Shown here in pieces: positions 23,901-35,300 of a stretch of DNA of 64,000 nucleotides. The DNA is from Sporopachydermia quercuum. Lineage: Eukaryota > Ascomycota > Sporopachydermiomycetes > Sporopachydermiales > Sporopachydermiaceae. How positions within the stretch are numbered: the stretch's first letter is position 1; every line of letters begins with the position of its first letter. The translations under genes were made by a program, and so were the position numbers. Below the pieces are notes generated by a model. The model did not search any database. It saw only the letters and a list, made by a program, of their open reading frames with translations, and was not told the origin of the DNA. The stretch lies in contig BCGN01000008.1 of the NCBI GenBank assembly GCA_001599295.1, positions 620,001-684,000 on the forward strand, in the 5' to 3' direction.

Positions 23901-24831
23901 CCCCTTAGCGAGTTTAAGTCCTCAAGGAGAAGGTGGAGTTTTGATCACTGATTCAGTCCCATTGTCATCTCTAGGGTATGTCCGATTGTTTGTTGATATG
24001 ACCAAAGTGAAGGAAGCCCTATGGACACGCGACTGGCATATGCTTAACGTTGAAATGGACATGACAGAAACTTATGATTCTGAAGGAAGAGTCTACACAG
24101 ATTGGGGTGTTAATTATACTTCTAAAGAAATTTACAGCTTACGAGAAGCTAGTACTCATGCAGCAGATATTGTATCATTATGGGAAAAGAACGCAGTTTT
24201 TGGCAATTGGAAAGCTACAATCCAACAAACGTTTTTCCATTTAACCCACTGCTTTTTTGACTGTGCTTTAATAATGGCAGAATACGTTTGGAGAGTTGAA
24301 AAGGCATCAGAAAGATATGTTTCTCAACAGATGACCACTTCTAATAATCCAGGTGCTAACATCGATCAAAACAGTTCGCTCCCTATTTCTGCCGATGATA
24401 AAGCAGTATGGATTCGATTGGATAAATTGTTGGCAAGGCTAGAATCCTTTCTTGATGCTGCTCAAGGAGGACCAAATAATCCAGGTACTTCCCCTAGTCG
24501 AACTCAAAGAGGAATGTCAGAATTAAGTGAAGCAGAAAGAGATCAAAGTATTGTATCAGCATTACGGAATTCACTCAATCTTGATGATCAATTAGTAAAT
24601 TTTGTAATTACAAGAATAAAACCATATAGTATTCGAAAATTACATTGGGGAATGGAAACTGAAGCAGAAGGAAGAATAGAAACTGAAGCAGAAGTTGAAG
24701 TTGAAAAACCTTTCGCTATACGGATTCTTGCAGTTATGAGAAGACTGTTTGATTCCAACATCTGGCCTTGTTCTTCTGTATTAGCTGAAGGAATTGATAG
24801 CCGTATTGCGCATTTGGACAAAATGAGTTAA
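20908..24831 (+). CDS. Two-zinc-finger Adr1/Rsf2-like transcription factor
   Basis: 1307 aa from the ATG of [10 protein letters not shown]. Two adjacent C2H2 fingers are near the N-terminus: C44/C47/H60/H64 and C72/C75/H88/H93, with the linker HTNEKPFQC. The finger sequence ([20 protein letters not shown], then [16 protein letters not shown]) is of the Adr1/Rsf2/Tda9 type. A basic Lys/Arg region and Asn- and Ser-rich low complexity follow (Asn runs near residues 312-350). From about residue 645 ([15 protein letters not shown]) to about 1130 a fungal-specific helical regulatory domain is recognisable. S. cerevisiae Adr1 is 1323 aa and activates genes for ethanol, glycerol and peroxisomal metabolism; whether this orthologue does the same is inference. 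Four N bases fall in the frame. Confidence 0.85.
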   Translation: MPPLKRSKSKEQTSQMPVPPKEGFQPIPKKAAIIKTDKPRPHVCPTCTRGFARLEHLKRHERSHTNEKPFQCTVCGRCFARRDLLLRHQQKLHASLATGINIIKKNSQTMAPLKNGLSTGNNISNSINTASNQTQSPQSIGRIRKKSVTQNPVMNKDVLAQLSPAYLPGVSMPGLSPEQNNMHHSVIPGPDLFRLQLSEQHLGNDTNMEFPHLQFPADPALMSPQVILDSLLPDLHSPLPMTEPEAGSLDLFADSNFQQNMDPTGFPAVDDHLIIGLXPQRGIAAFDKTKGSQDDHGLVPELPAHIKSNIFNNTNTINNNSNNSNSNNSIANPDSINNNNDSSHTNXANNGQQMSELRANTQEIKPEAFLGKHRGRHASFSAASALSYTNAKDAQEIHQQRVSQAPKEVGFSTPQMHPISIGFSDMQDYDLDLGYNEFGGAGLNSDHNSSGFFTGFDSQNPSQYLNSSYIGGGAGFDLSPDNEGESGLEQTNGPSIQDPIPETGPPAGLDSLAGAGXASGLETIANNYREHGDDLSQFINPALLDGAQTAGVPMVSARSSSQISSVPSPSMSLSSTGSSANSHSFRSEIWRKQPVRSLGSVTSISGGINSVSPISPGSNLTNANNNALPGVFLTPQSVGSPPSGPERYFNDRLLNSIRKKLADHPTFHQTVRIDLPSPSVLDECIDMYYGTFDRHLPFIHGPXLEFDEDSAALGLMMASFGALYGFQSELSHNLFEASRLSVHMHLEARKDRMSQVRPGTNTDSTPLWLVQCLVLSVLYGLLAKDYATANVALRQSVALVALAKCAGLNAERNEVLSRLVKSHNIIGRSVDLQWKYYIEAQSRIRTFHAVHLVSAFLASVYNVAPSLTSNEIICGCPGSEKLWHSQNSATWWITFSESLPQGSSPEIEFSCYGGDGDYLQALRALSLSQGEASEVLTAYSPLTLLSLIYSLHEWIYLHRQRHRLQNSEHGVESINWFLGPRERIEENLKYWESLWSLSPLASLSPQGEGGVLITDSVPLSSLGYVRLFVDMTKVKEALWTRDWHMLNVEMDMTETYDSEGRVYTDWGVNYTSKEIYSLREASTHAADIVSLWEKNAVFGNWKATIQQTFFHLTHCFFDCALIMAEYVWRVEKASERYVSQQMTTSNNPGANIDQNSSLPISADDKAVWIRLDKLLARLESFLDAAQGGPNNPGTSPSRTQRGMSELSEAERDQSIVSALRNSLNLDDQLVNFVITRIKPYSIRKLHWGMETEAEGRIETEAEVEVEKPFAIRILAVMRRLFDSNIWPCSSVLAEGIDSRIAHLDKMS

Positions 24832-25716
24832 AATTAAGATGGTTGGGGAATCTGTGACTGTAATTACAATTGCATATTATGATTATCAATGAGAATCCTG
24901 GTATCCTTTTTTCATATTGTATTATAGAGTGTTTCTGGTTTGGCGGCCCAAAGGAAGCCAGTTATTCAGTACTATTTATTTATTGTTTTTTATTATTATT
25001 ATCTGTTATTATTTATTATTTATTTATTTATTTTATTCATTGAGATATACAAAGCAATGCTGGATAGTTAATTTTTTTTGCCAATGGTTGGGATAAAGAA
25101 AAGAAAGGACATAGTGATTTTCAACTGACTGGGGAGTATACATGAATAGTCACTATGAATGGTCATTATGAATGGTCATTATGAATGGTCATTATGAATG
25201 GTCATTATGAATTGTCATTATAATGTTACCTTATTTATTTATTATTTATTTATTTAGTTTACTATTATAGTATTATCAGTATTAATTGTCATTTATATAT
25301 TTTTTTTATAATTATTTATCGACTCATNAATCTATCAATACAGAATTAGATACATTTTATTCATCTATCTTTGATGATCGATCGGTTAATCATCTCCGGA
25401 ATTCCGATCCTTCTTAAATTATGTGTTTATATAATCAAATATAAAGTCTCTTCAAATCCCGGAATGAGACGCAAGGCTGTTATCTCTCACCAAAATGAAA
25501 ATTTTCTAATTCAGCTTTAGCATCTCATAATCAAGAAGAGACAGTGATCTACCAGAAGAAAGTATGGATAATAAACGATGGCTATATAGTATTTTTTACT
25601 GTTTTTAAACTCCTTTCGTATTGAGTTACATGGAAGTTTTGTCAGCTAATATTCCTGATTTCGTGCTGTAATTTTGCTATACTTTCATATCATCATTTCA
25701 ATATTTTAACAACTGT
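24832..25716. other. Intergenic region with AT microsatellites and a minisatellite
   Basis: TTTA/TTA microsatellite tracts occur at about 24960-25040 and 25225-25320, flanking a 13-bp minisatellite. The remainder is presumably the DUS1 promoter. No gene seen. Confidence 0.5.
25148..25221. repeat. 13-bp minisatellite
   Basis: About 5.7 head-to-tail copies of GGTCATTATGAAT; the middle four copies are identical and the outer ones carry one or two changes, as expected from recent expansion by slippage or unequal exchange. Confidence 0.93.
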
Positions 25717-27192
25717 ATGAAATTTCTAACTGCTCTCAAAAGACTTGCATTCAACCGCAAACCGATCACCAATACAGTTGACTCAGAAACTCTGCCGAAA
25801 ATGACCAAACTTCAAGGTAGACATCTATATAATGCAATTGGAAAGCCCACAAAGATTGTGGCTCCAATGGTAGATCAAAGTGAGCTAGCATGGAGAATAT
25901 TATGCAGAAGATATGGAGCTACTCTATGCTATACACCCATGTTTCATGCAAAGCTGTTTGCTACACAAGAAAAATATAGAGACCAAATGTGGGGACCAGA
26001 TGATGGAAATGCTGAGATAGATCGACCTTTGATAGTTCAATTTTGCGCAAATGATCCAGAGTATTTATTGGAGGCCGCTGAACATGTGGTTGGAAGATGT
26101 GACGCTGTAGATCTCAATCTAGGGTGTCCTCAAGGCATTGCTCGTAAAGGGCATTATGGATCATTTCTAATGGAAGATTGGGATTTAATAAATAAACTAA
26201 TAAACAAACTGCATACTCAACTAGACGTACCAGTGACAGCAAAAATAAGGATTTTTGACGATCGAGAAAAGACTTTGGCTTACGCTAAAATGGTATTGAA
26301 CGCTGGTGCTCAATTTCTCACTGTGCACGGTAGAACGAGAGATATGAAAGGCCAGAAAACAGGTTTTGCTGATTGGGAAATTTTGAAATATCTGAAGGAA
26401 AATTTACCTGAAAGTACTGTTTTATTTGCCAATGGGAACATTATTTATCCTGAAGATATATCTAGATGTTTAGAAGCAACAGAATTTGATGGTGTAATGG
26501 CAGCTGAAGGTGTTCTTTACAATCCGGCTACGTTTAATTTATATGATGAGAAAAGCAAAGCAGATCTTCATAGAATGGACTGTGAATCAATAAATCAAAA
26601 CATAGACAAGTTATTTCCAAGGGTGGATCATTTGATACGAGAATATTTGGAAATCGTGAAGTCTGTGCAAGGAATTGCTTCAAGGAAGGCAATGAAAACA
26701 CATTTTTTTAATTTATTAAGAGTATTCTTAGAGCATAATAAGGACTTAAGACCGGAAATTGGAAAACTAAATGCAGGGGACACTGGTTCTAAGAAAGAGA
26801 GTTTACAAGATGTCTTTGATGGATGGGAAAAGGTAGTAAAGACTATAGAAGATAGAGTAGCTAAGATATATGAAGACATAGCAAAAGGGAACGGTGAGTT
26901 GAAAGACGAGATAATTGTAGGTGAGTTAGAGGATTGGGGTGGATGTTATAAAGAAGTTCCCTACTGGAGATGTCAACCGTGTTTCCGCACTGTCAATGGA
27001 AAATCAAATAAAGATATAGTAAGAGAGCTTGTTAAAGAGAGAAAGGAATCCAAAGGACAAAAAGGTAAACGAAAAGCCGGTGAAACTGAATCGAAAGAAG
27101 AAGTATTTGAAAAGGAAGATGGAAAAACAAGTGAATCGCCTGAAAGGAAGAAAGTTAAGGAAAGCTCTTCAACTTCAACAACAGTTCAATAG
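25717..27192 (+). CDS. DUS1: tRNA-dihydrouridine synthase 1
   Basis: 491 aa; S. cerevisiae Dus1 is 423. Dus1 is an FMN enzyme that uses NADPH to reduce U16/U17 in tRNAs. The TIM-barrel core starts at KIVAPMVDQSELAWR (about residue 47). The catalytic Cys lies in LNLGCPQGIARKGHYGSFL (C137), and PVTAKIRIF and the FMN phosphate motif VHGRTRDMKGQ are present. A Lys/Glu-rich tail follows residue 435. The first ATG adds 28 residues (MKFLTALKRLAFNRKPIT) before a second ATG at 25801 (MTKLQGRHLY), where family similarity begins. That leader is basic, amphipathic and free of acidic residues until after position 20, like a mitochondrial presequence. Confidence 0.93.
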   Translation: MKFLTALKRLAFNRKPITNTVDSETLPKMTKLQGRHLYNAIGKPTKIVAPMVDQSELAWRILCRRYGATLCYTPMFHAKLFATQEKYRDQMWGPDDGNAEIDRPLIVQFCANDPEYLLEAAEHVVGRCDAVDLNLGCPQGIARKGHYGSFLMEDWDLINKLINKLHTQLDVPVTAKIRIFDDREKTLAYAKMVLNAGAQFLTVHGRTRDMKGQKTGFADWEILKYLKENLPESTVLFANGNIIYPEDISRCLEATEFDGVMAAEGVLYNPATFNLYDEKSKADLHRMDCESINQNIDKLFPRVDHLIREYLEIVKSVQGIASRKAMKTHFFNLLRVFLEHNKDLRPEIGKLNAGDTGSKKESLQDVFDGWEKVVKTIEDRVAKIYEDIAKGNGELKDEIIVGELEDWGGCYKEVPYWRCQPCFRTVNGKSNKDIVRELVKERKESKGQKGKRKAGETESKEEVFEKEDGKTSESPERKKVKESSSTSTTVQ

Positions 27193-28275
27193 TGANAACA
27201 ACGAAGGCCTAAAACAGTTGGTTCTGAAGCGCATGCTAATTTCAATGCAATTTCCAAATGACTGCTGATATTTGATAAATTTTGTATTCAATTATTCACA
27301 ATGATTTCGCAGACAAAATACCAAAGCTTTTTTTACCGATCAAGTGAGTGATTATTTATTTTTTTCATCTTACTTACATCGTTTAGGTTTGAGATTATAC
27401 TCGGAAGCTTCAACCATGAGAATTGATTAACATAAGTTATGTTTTGTTGTACCACTTGAACGCCCTTTACAGCTCTCCTTCCATAAGTATAGAATAAGTG
27501 TCTGAACCAGATCATAAAGATTGCTTTTTCTTTTCTTAGTATCCAATTAGTTTTTCATAATCCATTTCTTATTTTCTCTCCATTACCCATTTATTTTATC
27601 TTTTCCGGTTTTCTGAATTTAGGAAACGGTGCTGTACTCTGCTCTTATATTCCACGTATATTTCCCATTCGGGAAATGTATATCTGTATTCTTTTTTTTA
27701 TGACATGTCNCACGTCCCCCCTTCATATCCACTTTGTATCCGGACTTAAACTTCCGACATCAGATGAATGTGGATGTCCCTGTCACCTTTTTGTCATGTT
27801 TATCTTTCTTCTGATGCCGAAGTCGCTATCCTTTTCCCGAATCTCCCGTGATCCTATCTTTACNTACCATTTGTATACTATAAGTAATATACCATGAATA
27901 ATATACATTTATACTATCGTTAATATTATGGTTATTATTATCTATTTTTCATTTCGTTACTATATATTATAACTCTTGGTTTACTTATGATCAGGCAGGC
28001 AGTCAATGGACCTTCCATCAACAAATGGAGTTATAAGCATATTCACATTCCTTATCTGCAAAATATTAACAAGAATTATCAACCAGCAATTACTATAAAT
28101 AAACAAATGAACATCATAGAAGATAGAATTGAAATCGTCAGCAAAACGCAACAATTTTTTACTACTTACTACACAATTTAATTCATGATTCTCAGCATAA
28201 TCTCCAATCTCATCAGGTAGAATCATACATCAAAAAGCATAAATAGCAAAGCCTACATAGTAACATATATTCAAC
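27193..28275. other. Intergenic region between DUS1 and the transferrin-receptor-like gene
   Basis: No recognised gene. A 60-codon minus-strand ATG frame at 27333-27515 is considered and set aside. From 27530 to 27800 the plus strand is pyrimidine-rich. Contains four N bases. Confidence 0.4.
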
Positions 28276-30939
28276 ATGACAGAAGAATCTGAACCTCTTT
28301 TAAATAATAGATCCAATTCCTATCATGATCCAGAAGCTATAAGCTATCTGACGAACGATGACGCTACAGAGCATCATATTTCAATCTTCAGAAACTTCTT
28401 TCCCGAACGTCATAGTTTACGTCTAAAGAGAAATAAAAGAAGGAGGCATCACAATGATTATAATACTGTTGATAGCAACAACTATGAAAGCGACAGTGAC
28501 ACCAGTACCGAGAGGAAGGAGAGAAAAGAACGTTTCACATCACAGATGATACGATTTCTTGCTTACAGTGCATTTGGTATTATGTTCTTCTTAGGATTCA
28601 ATCTAGTATTCTTACCAAGAACTTCATTGAGCAGAGATCTACGAAGACTCCATGAAAATAAAGTAACATACTTTGACGCCCAAAGGTACTTTTTCCACTC
28701 AATAGATGAAGACCATTTTGATTTTCTGTTGGCAAATTTTACTACGAAACGACATTTAGCTGGTGACAACTACCCTTCGGCAGAATTCACAAGGGATATG
28801 TTCCGAGATGCAGGTTTACCAAACGTTGCAATCAAAGAATATGATGCGTATCTTAATATGCCGCTGAGGTCGTCGTTACAATTAATTAATAGTACTAATG
28901 GACAAATCTTACATGNGGCGTCTATGCAAGAAGATGTTTTACCGAATGACGCCACAACAGCAGCTCCAGATGCCGTTCCCGCCTTTCATGCATACTCAGC
29001 ATCGGGTGAAGTTGTGGCAGAGTTTTTGGATGCAGGGTTTGGATCTCGGGAAGATTTTCTAGCTGTGAATAACTCGGACCAAGGCACTTACGGTAAAATT
29101 GCTTTNATCAGAACTGGCAACATTAATCCTGGGGTTAAAATGCAACTAGCGGAGGAATTTGGATGTGTCGGGGCNGTGTTTTTCTCTGAACCTAATTTTC
29201 AAAGAAACACTAATGGTTTACCGGCTTATCCTGCGGGGACAGCTCAAAATCCTTCTAGCATACAGAGAGATTCTGTACTACTTAATTCAAACTCACCTGG
29301 AGATCCGACAACTCCAGGTTGGAGCTCAAAAAAGTTTTCCAAGCGGGTGAACCCGGAACAGAATCATCTTACCCCGAATATTCCGTCATTACCAATTAGT
29401 TACCGAGATGCCAAGCCACTTTTAGACGGGGTGGAATCATCCGAGGATTTAAANTTGAATCTTATCTCGCGACAGGATTATAAAGTTCGACCTATTTATA
29501 ATGTCTTAGCCACAATTGAAGGCATAATTCCGGGAGAAGCTATTGTCATCGGAAACCACAGGGACGCTTTGGTAGTTGGTGGAGCATCAGATCCCGGCTC
29601 AGGGTCAGCAGTATTATTAGAATTGGCCCGAGCGTTTGGGTCATTGCTCCAAAGGGGGTGGAAACCATCAAGAACAATTATCCTTGCTTCATGGGATGGA
29701 GGCGCTCCGGGTCAGATTGGGTCAACTGAATGGGGAGAGGATAGAGCGGGTTTCATTAGCAGAAATGTGTTAGCATATATCAATCTGGATACGGTCGTTT
29801 CAGGCACTGAATTTTCTGTTTCCGGAAACGGATTATTGCATGATTTGGTAAAAGAAGTCGCGAAGAAAGTTCCCTCGCCAGAAATTGCCACGTGGTTTGA
29901 TTTGCGTAACAGAAATAAAGCCGAATTCTCAAACACTAACTATCTCATGAGAGAAGCTGGAAATTTAACCGAAAATACAAGCCTCTACGACTACTGGATT
30001 AAACAGACCTCGGGAAAATACGGAGTTCTCGGCGCCGGATCTGATTTTGCCGTGTTTCAAAACCATCTCGGAATCCCAAGTCTAGACTTCAAATTCGTTT
30101 TTAATGGTAAAACCGATCCCGAATGTCATCTCCATTCAAACTATGACTCTTATACTTGGACAAGACGTTTTTTCGGGCAGAATTTCACAGACAAACACGG
30201 AAAAGAGTCTGTAGCCTACCCGTTGCATGTAACAGCCACTAAGCTGGCGGGGTTATTAGCTATTGAGCTCTCAGAGAGAGAGGTAATTTATTTCCATACA
30301 AGTCCTTATGCAAATGAGATCAACAAAGGCTTAGTTGAAATATTAGATAATCTACCAGGCAGTTGGATCAATAAAACAATCAATCCGCTACATTTCGGAG
30401 AAAAACTCAAGAAATATTTCCATTTACCACCAAACCAAGGACAGCCGGAAACGTTCGGAGAACTTTCCAGGAACTTGCGGGAACTGGTTGATAGTCTCAC
30501 CAATAATGCAGAGAAATTTGATGTTTATGCTGATAATGTCGCCAATGGATTCACTGTTGACTATCCGTGGTTCAGAATGTTCAATAAACTGTGGCTTATG
30601 TTTCGTATTNGAGCTATTAATTATTGGCTATTCAATTTCGATAGGTGGCTCATTTATAACAAAGGAATTGGATATAAAATCAATGAATCGGTTGATAGTG
30701 GAGAAATTCCATTGGTTAACGACTCATCTTCTCGTTACTACTATGGTCGTGTTAGACCTTGGATGAAACATGTTGTATATGGACCGGAATTATTCAATGG
30801 AAATCAAGGGATCCTTTTTCCTGGATTACAGGAAGCAATTCAGTATGAAGATTTTCCGTCAACTGTTAGATGGATTGGAATTTTATTTGACAAGTTAGGA
30901 AAACTGAACGGTGAATTGAATCGGTTTATTGGTAAATGA
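28276..30939 (+). CDS. Transferrin-receptor-like M28-fold membrane protein (Tre1/Tre2/Vps70 type), probably non-catalytic
   Basis: 887 aa type II membrane protein. The cytosolic N-terminus has an acidic di-leucine-like motif (ESEPLL, residues 4-9) and a basic region; one transmembrane segment spans about residues 92-113. The lumenal part has a protease-associated domain, an M28 peptidase fold and a helical dimerisation domain. Compared with glutamate carboxypeptidase II, metal ligands H428, D439, D505 and H620 are kept (GNHRDALVVGGASDP, YINLD, HSNYDSY), but the Glu-Glu pair of the WDAEEFG motif reads WDGGAPG (G476, A477). Loss of the general base and one ligand suggests a pseudopeptidase. Tre1/Tre2 guide metal transporters to the vacuole with Bsd2 and Rsp5; I see no PPxY near the N-terminus. 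Several N bases lie in the frame. Confidence 0.85.
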   Translation: MTEESEPLLNNRSNSYHDPEAISYLTNDDATEHHISIFRNFFPERHSLRLKRNKRRRHHNDYNTVDSNNYESDSDTSTERKERKERFTSQMIRFLAYSAFGIMFFLGFNLVFLPRTSLSRDLRRLHENKVTYFDAQRYFFHSIDEDHFDFLLANFTTKRHLAGDNYPSAEFTRDMFRDAGLPNVAIKEYDAYLNMPLRSSLQLINSTNGQILHXASMQEDVLPNDATTAAPDAVPAFHAYSASGEVVAEFLDAGFGSREDFLAVNNSDQGTYGKIAXIRTGNINPGVKMQLAEEFGCVGXVFFSEPNFQRNTNGLPAYPAGTAQNPSSIQRDSVLLNSNSPGDPTTPGWSSKKFSKRVNPEQNHLTPNIPSLPISYRDAKPLLDGVESSEDLXLNLISRQDYKVRPIYNVLATIEGIIPGEAIVIGNHRDALVVGGASDPGSGSAVLLELARAFGSLLQRGWKPSRTIILASWDGGAPGQIGSTEWGEDRAGFISRNVLAYINLDTVVSGTEFSVSGNGLLHDLVKEVAKKVPSPEIATWFDLRNRNKAEFSNTNYLMREAGNLTENTSLYDYWIKQTSGKYGVLGAGSDFAVFQNHLGIPSLDFKFVFNGKTDPECHLHSNYDSYTWTRRFFGQNFTDKHGKESVAYPLHVTATKLAGLLAIELSEREVIYFHTSPYANEINKGLVEILDNLPGSWINKTINPLHFGEKLKKYFHLPPNQGQPETFGELSRNLRELVDSLTNNAEKFDVYADNVANGFTVDYPWFRMFNKLWLMFRIXAINYWLFNFDRWLIYNKGIGYKINESVDSGEIPLVNDSSSRYYYGRVRPWMKHVVYGPELFNGNQGILFPGLQEAIQYEDFPSTVRWIGILFDKLGKLNGELNRFIGK

Positions 30940-32379
30940 AAAGGGACAAGCATAAGAGTAGAAGGGTAGGTAGTATTAGAAATAATAAACTTAGGATAAG
31001 ATCGTAAATATGAATAGAAGGGAAGAATTGTACTATAAGANGAATGGCAATGAAGACTAGGAAGAGTTATAATGAAAAGTATGAATAATGATTAACGAAT
31101 TAATAGGATGAATTTATAGGCTAGAGTCATAAGTACTATAGAATAAATAGTAATAGTATTAATAAAAATGGGTTTAATGAAAGAGGAGCTCTTAAATGTA
31201 AAGCATTTAGAATATATGAAGAAGAAGACAAGCACGATGAAAATGCATGCTCAATTATCGTATGTTGCACAAAAATAATAAGGATGTGATATGATAGTCT
31301 GATATGATATGATGATAGCATCAACGATATGTTAACATCCATATCTCATTTTCCAACTATCATATTGCATCTAGCAGAGTTATAGTATACTATAATGAGT
31401 TGTAATTTATGATGATCATGCTTCATAAATCAGTTTATATAATATAATGCTTTACTTCCTTTCCCCTTTCCGTACCTTGACTTCTATTGTTACTTACCGC
31501 ATATCATAAGCTACACTGGTTTTATTTATAATCCTTTGTATAGCATTGTGAATACTCAATGCACTTACTCTAATATACCTGCAATATCTAATAACAGTTG
31601 TAAAGTAATATTTGTCATAAATGCAGAAATCGGTGTTATCATCTATGCCTTTCATTATATAAATAAAACAACAAGGATTGGATATTTGTTACATTACATT
31701 TATTAACTAGTGCAATAACCACTCAAAAGAAGTCAACATAATTAACACTGAAATATCAATTATTGTATCAGCAAAAATAGATTGTTGTATACTGCAATAA
31801 TTATTAATGTTTGTCAATTAACATAAAGTAATAACTGTAGTAAGTATATTTAATGAATTAATGCAATACGACTGTCATCGCAATTCGCATAACAATCATC
31901 AGCGGTAAATGTACCTATGTTTATATATTGAAACTCATTGAATCTTTCTGGCTCTTCTATTGCATTTTTAACGATTTCCTCTAACGCTTTGGTTGAAGTT
32001 CAGGATGTAGTAATTTCAAGTTCGAGACAAAGCGATGAAATAAAAATTTATTGTTTTATATCAATGTTTCTACTAACATGAACACCAACTATCGAACAAA
32101 ATATTATTAATAAATCAATACATAAACTATGTATAACAATATAACAACAAAAATACAATCCTCAAAAAGAAATAAATATTGACATAAATTTAAGCACCAA
32201 CCAATTTTTTAGTATAGAAATAATCACCATTAAACGGTATCAAAACTAATTCGTGAGAATGAAACTGAACAACGATTCTATCCCTTTAAAGCATAATTCA
32301 TACATTTCTCAAATTAACATAATTCAATCATCAACTAATTGCAATTCAATCGATTGATTATACGCTGATTTATTGTTCT
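30940..32379. other. 1.4 kb convergent intergenic region
   Basis: Lies between two converging genes. Mostly AT-rich with degenerate GATATGATAT-type short repeats near 31280-31325. Two minus-strand open stretches at 31850-31999 and about 32190-32290 look protein-like (see findings). No recognised gene. Confidence 0.4.
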
Positions 32380-35300
32380 TCATTTCTCCTGTTGAGTACT
32401 GTCGGGTTTAACGGATTGTTGATTCCGAGAATGCATAGATATAAGTTCTTCAGCTTGAGACAGACCAGGTATTGACATCGACGTTCTAACTCGTTCTAGC
32501 GCAAGAGAACTATTATATTGACCACTTCTTACCATTGATAATCTTAGATCATGTAATGAAGCTTGACCAGAGGATTGATAGTTAGTTTGTCCGTTGTGAG
32601 AATGGAAATATGTCCTAGGATTCAAAGGTTTAGTGAGGAAATGAGTAACCTTAGAAACTGTACCAGCACGTTTTCTTTTCTTTGAATTATCTAAAACGTT
32701 ATCTGAGAGTGCGAATGATTCAATTCCACCAGTATTTCTTGCTTCAGGATCAATTGCACCAAAATCCCCATTATCTGGTGATCCATCATATCTTGAACTA
32801 TCAGTAGTATCATTATCACCATCAATACCGCCAGAGCTACCGGATGCACCAGTGTTACTACCAACATCGTTGGGTTTCTCATCCTGTATATCAAGTTCGC
32901 CAATTTTTAACATAGTAGGATCATAACCTTCACCATAGCTTTTGAACTTTCCTTGGCTGACTTCTTCTCTAATAATATCAACATCATCAGGAAAATAAAT
33001 TCTTCTAACACAAGACACGATTTCTCTTGGCAAAATACAAGCAATAATAGTAACAAAGAAATAAGTCCAAAATGAAACAGCACCGAAGACTTGTCTAGCA
33101 GCGTCATAAAATTCTGTGGCCCTTGATGGACTGACTGTCCATACTCCTGTCCAAAAGAATACAACCAAATTACTCAAAGCGTTCAAAAGTAACGTTAGCC
33201 AATCCCATAAATATTGACGTCTTAAGACATAGATATTACAAGAAACGACAGAGGCACTTGCAACATAGATTCCAACCCAATATCTATGATCTAAAGGTAA
33301 ACCATTAGAGCTGACCATTGGTGGATAATAGTATAATAAATAAGCAAAATAAAAACAAATAACTGACTGATAGAATCCATCAAACATATAAAGCCAAAAT
33401 CTTAATTGGGACCAGTTTTTACCAAGAATTCCTGACACGTATAATTGAGGAACTAATAATGATACAGTATCTGATACATCTTGATCCAGTACTCCTAGGA
33501 AAATAACTGGCAGTGAGGTGAAAGCCAAGTTATAGAACATTAGATATGTATACTCAAACAAGTATGATCCATCGAAATTATTATAAATTCCATACCAGAA
33601 CAGAGCAAGGGTGAATACAACGTTTTTATAGAAGAAACAAGGAATCATTTCTGCTAACCGTTTATAGGACCATCTACCATGAACCAATAATAATCTTGTA
33701 AGGAATCTAAATCTTGCAATTGCAAAATCGGCCGACATCACTGCTTGTCTACCTTCCTCACCGGCGATTCCTACACCCACGTCTGCTGCTTGAATCATAG
33801 CAACGTCATTAGCTCCATCGCCAACGGCTAATGTCATTACTTTCAAGCTTTGTCTAACAGCTTTAACTACGGCTGCTTTTTGAGCTGGTGACACTCTGCA
33901 ACATAGAACGGCCCGGCAATTTTTGCATAATAATACAAATTTATCTTGTAGTCCACTTTCTAATACTGTAGCTAATGCTTCACCATCAATAATAACTGCA
34001 TGGGTTCCAGGAGGAACTGAATGATCATTCCTTGCGAATTCAATCTCTTTCTCACTATACTCAAGGTTGAAACATGCTTTTAGGTAATTGTCTAGTTGTG
34101 CTTCAACTATTTCTTTTGGTGTCCCAGTTTCCGTTGATTCTCCTCCTCTGATAACCAGTAATTCCATTGAAACATCTAGTAAATTACAAGAAAACCCAAT
34201 ATTGATAGCCGTTTCAATCTTATCGCCAGTAAGAACCCAAATCTTGATACCAGCTTGAGCTAGTAAAGCAATTGAGTTGGGTACACCGTCTTGAAGTCTA
34301 TCTTCAATAGCTGTACCGCCTAATAAGATCAAGTCTCTTTCTATTAGCTCACTGACTTCCTCCATGGATGATTCTCTATCTGCCATTGCAGTTTTCGCCT
34401 CTTGGTATTTTATTGACCACTTAGAGAATTCATCCGGTGTCAATTCTCTATAACCAATACATAATGTTCTTAAACCTTCTCTAGCAAAGTTTTCCAAGTG
34501 TAATGCTGTTTTGGCTACTGAATCCGATGAAACTGAAGCATCTAGTCTGGGGAAGATAACTGCATCAGCACCTTTAGTAATCAAGATGAGACTTGGTTTA
34601 TCTTTACCAGGTAATTTTGCTTCAGCAATAACACTCATTCTTTTACGTGTTGATGTGAAAGCTATAGTTTCTTTGATAGGAATTCTTATTTCCTCGCCGT
34701 GGTATTCGATGACACAACCATTTCTATCACGTGACTTGAACACGAATCCTAAATCAGTAGCAGTTGAAACCAACGCAGCTTCATCAGGAGATTCTGCACG
34801 AAATACTGTTTTCCCTGGACTATCAGTATCTGCTTCTGTTACTACTGTATTACATAAAACAAGTGCCAACATAAAACGTTCACAGGCTCTCTTTTCTTCC
34901 TCACCTGATTCTTCTAGTAACGATGAAACAAATTTTGATGACGTAAACGTTAATTCCGATTCCGGAAACTTTACGTCGGGATCTCCGATATATTTTCGAA
35001 GCTTATCTTCCATTATTTCCCGGTCATTTCGGATCTCAGCCAATGCTTTAGCACTTTCTTTGGCTACATTTAATCCTTGTCGACGTTGTAATCCTGACAT
35101 CGCTTCAGTGTATGCTAACCCATAAGATGTCCCATTGACTGTACATTTCTTAAACTCCATAACGTTTTGAGTCAAAGTACCAGTTTTATCGGAAAAAATA
35201 TACTCAATTTGACCCAAATCATCAGAAATGTTCCAAGATTTCGGATAGCATGGATAATCCAATTTAGCATAGTACATTAATACATCAGAATAAATGAAAA

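Noticed and set aside
27333-27515. 60-codon minus-strand ATG frame with an internal GTAAGT
   Set aside because: No branch site and acceptor in reach before DUS1, and no resemblance to a known protein.
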